Origin: Hepatocystis sp. ex Piliocolobus tephrosceles
Taxonomy: Eukaryota > Apicomplexa > Aconoidasida > Haemosporida > Plasmodiidae
Direction: 5' to 3'
Assembly: GCA_902459845.2 (NCBI GenBank)
Contig: CABPSV020000429.1
Coordinates: forward strand, 1-16,490
DNA: 16,490 nucleotides
Part shown: piece after piece, positions 9,015 through 16,490 of the stretch
How the letters are laid out: every line of letters begins with the position of its first letter
How positions within the stretch are numbered: position 1 is the first letter of the stretch
The notes under the pieces: model-generated
What the model was told of the DNA's origin: nothing
Database searches by the model: none
The model's input: the letters and a program-made list of their open reading frames with translations, nothing else
Position numbers and translations under genes: made by a program

Positions 9015-9164
9015 AACTGCTTTCATTCGAACCGCTTTCATTTGAACTACTTTCATTTGAACTACTTTCATTTGAACTACTTTCATTTGAACTACTTTCA
9101 TTTGAACTACTTTCATTTGAACTACTTTCATTTGAACTACTTTCATTTGAACCGCTTTTATTTG
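9015..9164. repeat. 15-bp tandem repeat, 10 units
   Basis: Unit aactactttcatttg in ten copies; the outer copies carry gc instead of ac at positions 5-6. On the minus strand the array encodes a Ser/Asn/Glu pentapeptide repeat (SSSNE) inside an open frame of 183 codons (8947-9498). I do not call that frame a gene because the remainder is another simple repeat. Confidence 0.95.
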
Positions 9165-9184
9165 AAATATATACCCAATTAAAC

Positions 9185-9520
9185 ACTAAAATAAACACTA
9201 AAATAAACACTAAAATAAACACTAAAATAAACACTAAAATAAACAATAAAATAAACACTAAAATAAACAATAAAATAAACACTAAAATAAACAATAAAAT
9301 AAACACTAAAATAAACAATAAAATAAACACTAAAATAAAAATTAAAATAAACACTAAAATAAACACTAAAATAAACAATAAAATAAACAATAAAATAAAC
9401 ACTAAAATAAACAATAAAATAAACAATAAAATAAACACTAAAATAAAAATTAAAATAAACACTAAAATAAACACTAAAATAAACAATAAAATAAACACTA
9501 AAATAAAAATTAAAATAAAA
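9185..9520. repeat. 12-bp tandem repeat, 28 units, rich in AATAAA
   Basis: Unit actaaaataaac, with aataaaataaac and attaaaataaaa variants, in unbroken 12-bp register for 336 bp. The plus strand carries stop codons and many AATAAA-like hexamers; the minus strand is open and hydrophobic. It lies just upstream of the PP4R1-like gene, in a presumed leader or leader intron. Confidence 0.95.
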
Positions 9521-9595
9521 ATTAAAAGAGTACAAAAAGGGAAAATCGTTTTTTACATAGTTACTAAATAGATATAAAAATATAAATACATAAAA

Positions 9596-9597
<2 letters not shown>

Positions 9598-9647
<50 letters not shown>

Positions 9648-9649
9648 AG
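9598..9649 (+). promoter_or_regulatory. T48-GCAG, probable 3' splice acceptor of a leader intron
   Basis: A run of 48 T is followed directly by GCAG|G, five bases before the start codon. A pyrimidine tract plus CAG is the canonical acceptor signal, so the gene probably has a 5' UTR intron or, less likely, an upstream coding exon. I could not identify the matching donor; AAAG|GTAAAA near 7450 is only one weak possibility. Confidence 0.5.
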
Positions 9650-9654
9650 GTCTA

Positions 9655-12600
9655 ATGACTGACTTATTTAAAATGAGTACCGAAAACATAAACACACCAG
9701 TAAATGAAAATATGAGTGATTTAGAAGAAGCTATTTTTTATGGAAGTAGTAGTATAAAATGTCGTAAGGTTATATTTGTTAAAAAGTTAATGCATTTTTT
9801 GAACAATATTACGTATAATGATTTTAAAAAATATATATACCCATTGTTAGTAAAGTTAAGTAATGATAGTTTAGAAATCAAATATGAAATATGTAATACA
9901 ATTGGTGATTTGTGTGCATATTTATTACAAAATAATAATTATAATTATGGTTCATCTGAAGTTATAAATTTACTTTTTCCAATAATAAAAGATTTTATTC
10001 AGAATTATAATAATAATAAAATTATAATTAATCGTATTATGGAAGCTTTTTTAATTTTATCAACACATATAACTACAAGATATAGAAAGAGTGTTATTTT
10101 TCCTTTTATACATACACTTTTGATTAGTGATGAACATAGAAATATAGGTCTTATTTTATTAATAAAAATGTGTTCAATATTTCAGAATAATAATATAATA
10201 TATAATACTATGTTACCTTATGTAGAATTTATTAGTAAAAATGTATATAGTACAGTTATTGCTACAATTATTGATAAAACTCTTTTTAAAATAGTTGCTG
10301 GTATTGATACAGATAATAATAAAAATCAAACTAATATAAATTATATCTGTGAGAAAAGTAATGATATATTTACAAATTTATTAAACTTAAATAATAGTTT
10401 TATTAATAATAATAATAGTAATAATAATATTAGTATGAATAATAATAGTAATAATAATATTAGTAATAATAATAGTAATAATAATATTAGTAATAATAAT
10501 AATAATAGTAATAATAATATTAGTAATAATAATAATAATAATAGTAATAATAATATTAGTAATAATAATAATATTAGTAATAATAATAATAATAGTAATA
10601 ATAATAATAGTAATAATAATATTAGTAATAATAATAATAGTAATAATAATATTAGTAGTAAATTTTATATTTCTGCTAATCTTTACACAATTTGTAGACT
10701 TACTGATGAAGAACATTTTCTACGTCTTTTTTTTATTTTAACAAATTTATGTTATGATGAAAATGACACTGTAAAAATTATAAATATATTTAATTGTGTT
10801 CAGATTAGTTGTCGTTATTCAAAAATAATATTATATTATTTTTTTTTACCACTATTTAATAATTTTTTAAAAAATGAAAATGTATATATTTTTTATTATG
10901 CTTTGATCAATTTATTTTCTTTTATATATATGTTAGAAGATATAGATATAATACATCCATATTATATACGGAAAATAATCTTTTTTTTTAATAACATGTT
11001 TTCTTGTCATTCCTTTACATTAAATTATTTATATGATTTAGCTAAAAGAAAAAATAATTATTTTTTATTGGGTACGTCACAAGCGCAAACAGATACTTCT
11101 CTTGGTACTTCTGTGGCTACATCTGTGGCTACATCTGTTGGTACTACTGTTGGTACATCTGTTGGTACATCTGTTGGTACATCTGTGGCTACATCTGTTG
11201 GTACTACTGTTGGTACTACTGTTGGTACTACTGCAGAAATTAGTCATATGAGTGAAAAAAAAATAAATGTAACGTGTATAGTTGATGAATTAGATGATGC
11301 AGTAACTGCATGTAATTTGTACGTACCTACCGATGTTGAAGTAATTAATAACGTACACTCATCTATTGAAGAATCGAAAATATGTATAACATTAAATTCG
11401 AATATATCAGATGTAGAAAAAACAGAAAAAAATTCATTAAATATAAATATGAATAAAAATTATTCAAATAAATATGATGAAATAGTAGATATATTTACAT
11501 GTGATTATAAAAAAAATATATTTTCTGATAATACCCAAACGAATCATATCAGTTCTGACAAAATAGAATCATGCTTGTCTGAAGATAATAAACATGAATG
11601 TAACATTACCGATTTTCTGAGTGTTGAAGAAAATAATTATACAAACATAAAAAATGTAGAAAAGGAAAGAGGAAATGAAAGAGGAAACTGCAGTTATAAT
11701 ACAAACCATGGTTATAATACAAATCATGGTTATAATACAAACCATGGTTATAATACAAATCATGGTTATAATACAAACCATGGTTATAATACAAACCATG
11801 GTTATAATACAAACCATGGTTATAATACAAACCATAGTTATAATACAAACCATGGTTATAATACAAACCATAGTTATAATACAAACCATGGTTATAATAC
11901 AAACCATGGTTATAATACAAACCATAGTTATAATACAAACCATGGTTATAATACAAACCATAGTTATAACAACAAAAATGGAAAAGACAAAAGTGAACTA
12001 CCAATATATACAAACGTGCTTGGTGATAATAAATCCTCAAGTATAACAAAAAAGTTAATTTACTCAAAACATATTTCTTTATCGTTAGATCGAAAAAGAT
12101 TATCCGTAATAAACTCAAATATACCATCCTGTATTTTTTTTAATAATAGTTATATCAATAATCTCATAATTAGTAATAATCATTTTTGTTTAAGTGTTAA
12201 GCAACTTTTTCAAACACATGGTTCAGATTGTTTTGTTTGCGATACTCTTGATGGTAGTATAAAGATGTTAGCTGACAAATATGGTGAAAAAAATGGAAAA
12301 AGCTATGAACAAAAATGTGAACAAACGAGCGATTATACGCAGGGTGAATATCCATGCGGAAAAGACAAGAACCAAAAAGAACAACCCACAAATAAACAAA
12401 TGAGTAATAATAGTAGTAATAATTTTTTTTATACAAACACAATGAATAAAGAACAAAGTAAAGATGAAGGAAAAAATACAACATATATAAATAATAATTC
12501 AACAAAAGATATAAGTGATTGTACACCGGATTTAACTTTACATGAATTATTTGAAATAGATAATATTTTCAACGATAGTAATAATTTATTTATACGTTTA

Positions 12601-15594
12601 ATAAAAGAATGTTGTTATGGTGGTATGAATTTAATTAATAATAATATTATATATAATAAAATATTTGGTAATAAAAAAAAAAAAAAAAAAAAAAATGAAA
12701 ATAAAGTTTATAAAAAAATACAAAGTAAGAAGAAAGATGAAGATAATGAAAAATATACAAATTTGAATTTTTATTATAAAATGAATGAAGATATAGATAA
12801 TGAAAGTATGTATAATGTTGAATATATAGATATAGATTTATTAAAAAAGAGATATGTTTTTGATTCTTTAAATAATATAATAGTATTACATAATGTAAAT
12901 GCAATATATATATTTACATTACATATACCACTATTAGTTTTAGTACTGAAAGAATATTTTTTTGCTTTATTTTCTCATGTTTTTTTTTTTATATGTACAC
13001 ATCCATATTACATAATAAGAAAAACAATAGCCTCTTTATTTTATGACATATTATGTAATTTGTTTGAAGCGAATGTAGTAGGTGTAAATGCAGATAAATT
13101 ACAAAAAGAAGAAAAAAGGGTTAAAATTTTATTAAAAAATAAAAAAAATAATTATGTTACTAAATTGTTAAATAATGACAACACAATTAAAAGTTTGTCA
13201 GAATCAGATAAAAACAAACAACCAATTGTTAATAATAATATTATGTTGGAAAAAAAAAAAAAAAATGAAAAAAATTGCTATGTTAAAAACATAGATGTTG
13301 ATCATGTACATCCTGAACATTTTCATACAAAAGCAAGCAAAAAAACACATAATGAAAATTACGAATCTGACGACAGTAAAAAAAGTAGAAAAGATAAAAA
13401 TAGTGTGTATGCTGAAGTTAATATATCCAAAGATGTTATTAGTGGGGTTTGTGAAGAAGACACATGTTTTAGTAAAAATTATAGTACCGTTGTTGGTGAT
13501 AACGATGGTTATAAAAACGGCCATAAAAAAGACGATAGTAAGGATAATAAAAACGAAGATGGCAAGGATGATAAAAACGAAGATAATAACGACGGTTATG
13601 AAGACGGTTATGACGACGGTTATGACGACGATTATGACGACGATTATGACGACGATAGTGAAAACATTATTACCAAAATAAAAAACAAAATAAATATTAA
13701 TTTGTACGAAAGTGATTTTTTTATAAATGAAAAATCTGAGAATTTTTTTTTTTACAACAAATATCTTACTAAATATGAAAGTATTTATATAAAATTTATT
13801 CAAAAATTTAAAAAATATTATGAACAAGATACACCTTTATTTTATTTTCATTTTTTTATTGTTTATTTTTTGAAAGATACAAATGTATTAGTCAAAAAAG
13901 CTATTCTAAAAAAATTCGACAAAATAATAACATTTTTTCCGACTAACGTATATATAAAATTTATTTCTCATTTGTCAAATATATTAAATTTTAAAACATT
14001 AAATTATTCTTTACGTAAAAAAGTATCCAAGGCTGTGATAAAAATTGTGTCACAATGTAGTAATGCTGCATTGGTACGAGGACATTTATATCCGATTTTT
14101 GAAAAGTAGGCACTAATGTTTGTGTTGATATTTGTTTGTGTGGGTGGGTACCTGTTTGTACGTTTTTTTTTTTTTTTTTTGTCCATATTTTGTATATACA
14201 TTTATCCATTCACTTGTAAACATATGTTTTTTTTTTTTTTTTTTTTTTTTCTTGTTAGACTATGCAAGGACGATGTTGCTGCTATCCGAACATACACTGC
14301 GAATCATTTTTATTTTTTTTTAGTTAAGGGATGTCCGAAAATATAGTACTAATCTTAATAAAACAAAATTGCTCCTTTTATTTTTTTTAATTATTTTATT
14401 TTATTTTATTTTTTTTTTTTGACATATTAACAAATACTTTTTTGTTATAGTTATATGATGGATGCATCATAAGAAATGTTAAAAGAAAAAAACAATTCAA
14501 AAATAAATTATAATAAAAATAATTTATAACTTTATAAGTTTATTTATTTATTTTTTTTTTTTTTTTTATAGCAAGTTTTTTAAAGGCGGTGGGCCTATAC
14601 TTCCATTGAATGAATACAAAAAAGGTTTGCTTTTCAAAAAAAAAAGAAACAAAAAGAAATAAGATAAAAATGAATTATATATGGAAAGTAAATGTATAAA
14701 AAAAAAAAAAGTTATATTTTATCTAATCGTGCGCATTTAATAGTTACAAAATTAGGCAGATTTTAATTATTGGAAATTAAAAATAAATATATTTTTTAAT
14801 TTTTTAATTTTTTAATTTTTCAATTTTTCAATTTTTTAATTTTTTAATTTTTTAATTTTTTAATTTTTTAATTTTTTAATTTTTTAATTTTTTAATATAA
14901 ATTGTATAGATATAATAGTTACAAATGCTGACAACTTAAAACTAAGGGGTTTATGTTTTATAGATACAGAGGAGGTTTCTTTAATAAAAGCAGCAATAGT
15001 AACATTTGCCAGGTGAAAATTTAATAATTTAGTACATTTTTGATTATATACTTATTATTATGCTATTCAATATGTTGTTGTTTGTATGGCGTACAACAAA
15101 AGTACATTTTTGTTTACATACAATAATTTATTTGTGTGGTATTATATATATATATAAATATATATGTTCACACTTAATGTATTTTTTTATCCATATACAC
15201 CCTCAGGAGTAACCATTTTCAAGACAGACAAGTTTTCATAAAAATGTGCGACGGAATAGTAAAGTAATAATAAAAATAAAATGGAAACATAATATGCGCA
15301 TATATGTGTGTTCATATGTATATCCATTTGAATCTACATAAAGTCTGATAACACTTGGACATATACCCTTGTGTACATGCAAGTGCGTATATCATATATA
15401 TCATAATATATATATATATATATATATATTTTTTAATCATAGCGAATGCCCTTTGAATTTGTTTTTGTTATATTTTTTTAAACCATTTATTAATTTATCT
15501 GATGATAAAATTAACGTTGTTCGCATAAGTTGGCACAAATGTGCTGTTTCGCATTACAAAAAAGGGGGAGCACTTTCAAACATACATAAAGTGA

Positions 15595-15631
<37 letters not shown>

Positions 15632-16044
15632 TACGTACTTATTTGTGTGTTGTATTATTAACGATATTACTTCATTTTATATTTTTATATTGTGCTTAAA
15701 ATTCTAAGTGCTCTTATTTGTTTTAGTATATAGCTAAAGTTATATACGTGCGTGTATTTATATTTTAACAATAAAAATTGCATCACGTGTTTATTTATTT
15801 ATTTATTTATTTATTTATCAATCTGCCCATCCGTCTATCCATCCACCTGCCTATCCATACATACATACATCCATCTATTTTTTTTTTTTTTTTTTTTTTT
15901 TTTTAGATATATGAACAAATTAATAAAACGAGCGAAACAAATAAAAAAATTAGTGTTACAAAAAATGACACCGCGGATGTTAATAATTCCAATAATTCAT
16001 CTTATGATACTTTTGACGTTGAAGATTTGAATGCTTGTTCTTAA
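9655..16044 (+). CDS. PP4R1-like HEAT-repeat protein (phosphatase 4 regulatory subunit 1), multi-exon
   Basis: Proposed exons: 9655-14105, 14259-14345, 14572-14624, 14964-15012, 15207-15263, 15443-15590 and 15907-16044, giving 1660 residues, or 1664 if a 12-nt microexon (15727-15738) is used. PP4R1 proteins are HEAT-repeat scaffolds that bind the PP4 catalytic subunit; that role here is inferred. HEAT-like helical pairs cover about residues 35-225, 340-460, 1083-1144 and 1392-1484, separated by long low-complexity inserts: Asn/Ser-rich 246-337, an 11-unit GTSV-type repeat at 484-527, a 15-unit YNTNHG repeat at 681-770, a Lys8 run near 1006 and an Asp/Tyr/Gly-rich stretch at 1313-1335. The spliced C-terminus gives DVAAIR (1489-1494), RQVF (1554-1557) and KINVVR (1588-1593), matching the recalled order in animal PPP4R1. 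The first ATG is used; M7 is an alternative start. The family call is good, the biological role unknown. Confidence 0.8.
10390..10665 (+). repeat. Coding Asn/Ser trinucleotide repeat
   Basis: AAT-dominated codons with regular AGT and ATT interruptions encode (N)nS(N)nIS runs, residues about 246-337. It sits in a loop between HEAT segments. Such Asn tracts are typical of P. falciparum-type proteomes. Confidence 0.93.
11104..11235 (+). repeat. Coding 12-bp repeat, 11 tetrapeptide units
   Basis: Eleven units of the type GTSV, ATSV or GTTV (residues 484-527). The Gly/Ala/Thr/Val make-up is unlike the surrounding Asn/Lys-rich inserts and more G+C-rich than its surroundings. Confidence 0.93.
11695..11964 (+). 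repeat. Coding 18-bp repeat, 15 hexapeptide units
   Basis: Fifteen YNTNH(G/S) units (residues 681-770), followed by a degenerate sixteenth at 11965-11982. The first seven units end in Gly; Gly and Ser are mixed afterwards. Glycine units contain the palindrome CCATGG or its CATGG variant. Open frames on both strands across this stretch are by-products of the repeat. Confidence 0.95.
12673..12695 (+). repeat. A23 tract inside the coding exon
   Basis: Twenty-three A encode a run of Lys in the PP4R1-like protein. A second coding run of 16 A lies at 13250-13265. Long A tracts cause frameshifting and stalling in most eukaryotes, whereas Plasmodium is reported to translate them well. Confidence 0.9.
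13591..13660 (+). repeat. Coding 12-bp acidic repeat
   Basis: GACGGTTATGAC-type units encode a DGYD/DDYD repeat (residues 1313-1335) within an acidic linker that follows a Lys/Asp/Asn-rich segment. Confidence 0.88.
14106..14258 (+). other. Intron 1 of the PP4R1-like gene
   Basis: A 153-bp intron with donor GTAGGC and acceptor TTGTTAG preceded by long T runs. It splits codon 1484 (Lys) after its second base. Without it the frame stops at 14107-14109. Confidence 0.8.
14259..14345 (+). other. Exon 2 of the PP4R1-like gene
   Basis: An 87-bp exon encoding the end of codon 1484 to the start of codon 1513. It contains LCKDDVAAIRTYTANHF, a typical second helix of a HEAT repeat. Of the candidate donors, only ATATA|GTACTA (14346) joins exon 3 in an open frame; the other two lead to stops. 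Confidence 0.78.
14572..14624 (+). other. Exon 3 of the PP4R1-like gene
   Basis: A 53-bp exon after a T-rich tract and ATAG acceptor, with donor AAAG|GTTTGC. It encodes KFFKGGGPILPLNEYKK. The other two frames contain stops, which fixes the phase. Confidence 0.75.
14791..14895. repeat. 8-bp tandem repeat in intron 3
   Basis: About 13 units of AATTTTTT, two of them with C for T (CAATTTTT), inside intron 3 (14625-14963). Confidence 0.9.
14964..15012 (+). other. Exon 4 of the PP4R1-like gene
   Basis: A 49-bp exon between acceptor TTTTATAG and donor CCAG|GTGAAA. Joined to exon 3 it reads DTEEVSLIKAAIVTFA, an amphipathic HEAT helix. Both junction phases match. Confidence 0.78.
15207..15263 (+). 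other. Exon 5 of the PP4R1-like gene
   Basis: A 57-bp exon between acceptor CCCTCAG and donor GTAATA. It encodes RSNHFQDRQVFIKMCDGIV. The RQ-x-F...C pattern is shared with the penultimate repeat of animal PPP4R1, as recalled. Confidence 0.8.
15443..15590 (+). other. Exon 6 of the PP4R1-like gene
   Basis: A 148-bp exon between acceptor AATCATAG and the strong donor GTGAGT. It encodes 49 residues starting ECPLNLFLLYFFKPF and including LSDDKINVVRISWHK, which matches the L.P.L..L..D.V.NVR signature of the last PPP4R1 HEAT repeat. It ends in phase 0. Confidence 0.83.
15599..15626. repeat. (TA)14 microsatellite in the last intron
   Basis: TA dinucleotides begin 8 bp after the exon 6 donor. A similar run lies at 15407-15429 in the preceding intron. 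Confidence 0.9.
15727..15738 (+). other. Possible 12-nt microexon
   Basis: TATATAGCTAAA (Tyr-Ile-Ala-Lys) is preceded by a good acceptor (TTATTTGTTTTAG) and followed by GTTATA. It is phase 0 on both sides, so including or skipping it keeps the frame. Reading through its donor would instead end the protein after nine further codons. Confidence 0.3.
15790..15877. repeat. Compound tetranucleotide repeats in the last intron
   Basis: (TTTA)n at 15790-15819 is followed by degenerate CATC/TATC/CATA tetranucleotides to about 15877. A T27 run and the final acceptor AG (15905-15906) come next. Confidence 0.88.
15907..16044 (+). other. Last exon of the PP4R1-like gene
   Basis: A 138-bp exon encoding 45 residues, starting IYEQINKTSETNKKIS and ending NACS before TAA (16042-16044). 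It is polar, Asn/Ser/Asp-rich and probably a disordered tail. Base composition is clearly coding-like compared with the flanks. Confidence 0.75.
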
Positions 16045-16440
16045 GACTTAGGAATTTAAATATAAGCACACGTATATAGATATATGCATGTATTAGTTTG
16101 TTATATATAAAAATAATTAATATATTATTAAATGTTTATATATGTATATATATTTTTTTTTTTTAAATACCCGTTAATCATCTTAATATTTTAGTTTTCA
16201 AGTTTACTATACAAAATTTTTAACTATTTATATTTACATTTCATTTGTTCTTATTAAAACATTGTTCATAGCATGTTATTGATTGTGTATATTAGTTTAA
16301 TTAAAAAAAAAACAATAGAAAAAATGTTTCGAGTATATATATATATATATATATATATTTAAACTTTTTTTTTGTTTCTTTTTTCAACTTTCTACTTTCC
16401 ACTTTATTTGTTTATTTGTTCAAATTTGTAAAACTTACAA

Positions 16441-16471
<31 letters not shown>

Positions 16472-16490
16472 TATTGAGTCATTTGAATTT
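16045..16490. other. 3' flank of the PP4R1-like gene
   Basis: Non-coding A/T-rich sequence with (TA)n at 16334-16358 and an ATT trinucleotide repeat at about 16441-16471. No ORF or RNA gene is seen. Confidence 0.7.
16441..16471. repeat. (ATT)n microsatellite
   Basis: About ten ATT trinucleotides near the right edge of the window, in presumed 3' UTR or intergenic DNA. Confidence 0.9.

Larger units (their letters stand above)
5993..9654. other. 3.66-kb divergent intergenic region
   Basis: This gap separates the start codons of SDHA (minus) and the PP4R1-like gene (plus), so it should contain both promoters and leaders. It is mostly homopolymers and tandem arrays, listed separately. Longer A/T runs are T48 at 6068-6115, A33 at 6891-6923, A30 at 7559-7588, T27 at 7681-7707, A48 at 7855-7902 and T29 at 8291-8319. 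The least repetitive stretch is about 6975-7200; it holds only a 16-residue frame at 6976-7026 and a small hairpin at 7034-7049. No conserved gene or tRNA is recognised. Confidence 0.6.
9655..14105 (+). other. Exon 1 of the PP4R1-like gene
   Basis: Encodes residues 1-1483 plus two bases of codon 1484. Reading on without splicing meets TAG at 14107-14109, but this codon lies inside a donor site, AAAA|GTAGGC. Removing the intron keeps the frame and continues the HEAT sequence, so the unspliced 1484-residue frame is a truncation. Confidence 0.85.

Noticed and set aside
8947..9598. Minus-strand frames of 183 and 139 codons over the 12-bp and 15-bp arrays
   Set aside because: Nearly all residues come from simple repeats; overlapping frames are equally open. 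Not called as genes.
11569..12127. Antisense and alternative-frame ORFs across the YNTNHG repeat
   Set aside because: Shadows of an 18-bp repeat inside the clear PP4R1-like exon.
13204..13827. 207-codon minus-strand ORF rich in Ile/Val/Phe
   Set aside because: Antisense shadow of the Asp/Lys/Asn-rich coding segment; no start or domain of its own.
1..16490. CRISPR array, transposon, tRNA or rRNA
   Set aside because: Repeat arrays here are contiguous without unique spacers, no transposase-like or reverse-transcriptase-like frame is present, and no tRNA cloverleaf or rRNA segment was recognised by eye.

Overview
This is a nuclear fragment of a malaria parasite genome (Plasmodium). The base composition is extremely A+T-rich. 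Intergenic DNA is full of homopolymer runs, (TA)n tracts and short minisatellites. Proteins carry Asn/Lys-rich low-complexity inserts, and introns are short with T-rich 3' ends. Asparagine runs this heavy suggest P. falciparum or another Laverania species, but the species call is an inference. Nothing indicates a mobile element, a CRISPR array, or an rRNA or tRNA gene.

Layout: (1) 273-2192 (+), a single-exon 639-residue protein with an Asn-rich N-terminal two thirds and five regular ~39-residue tectonin-type beta-propeller repeats at its C-terminus. (2) 2193-4060, a convergent intergenic region with 16-bp, 24-bp, 36/22-bp and 15-bp tandem repeats. (3) 4061-5992 (-), intact SDHA, the flavoprotein subunit of mitochondrial complex II. 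(4) 5993-9654, a 3.66-kb divergent intergenic region with no recognisable gene but many tandem arrays, including a strictly 10-bp-phased array and 15-bp and 12-bp arrays. (5) 9655-16044 (+), a multi-exon gene for a HEAT-repeat protein resembling protein phosphatase 4 regulatory subunit 1 (PP4R1). The large first exon ends at 14105. Its apparent stop codon lies inside the first intron, and 6 or 7 small exons add about 176 to 180 residues. (6) 16045-16490, 3' flank with microsatellites.

The genes do not form an operon or an obvious pathway: complex II is a mitochondrial enzyme, PP4R1 is a phosphatase scaffold, and the propeller protein has no known role. The most useful results are the reconstructed 3' exon structure of the PP4R1-like gene (every junction keeps phase and restores a conserved C-terminal motif series), the tectonin-repeat protein, and several unusual phased repeat arrays between genes. 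I found no convincing new multi-gene system.
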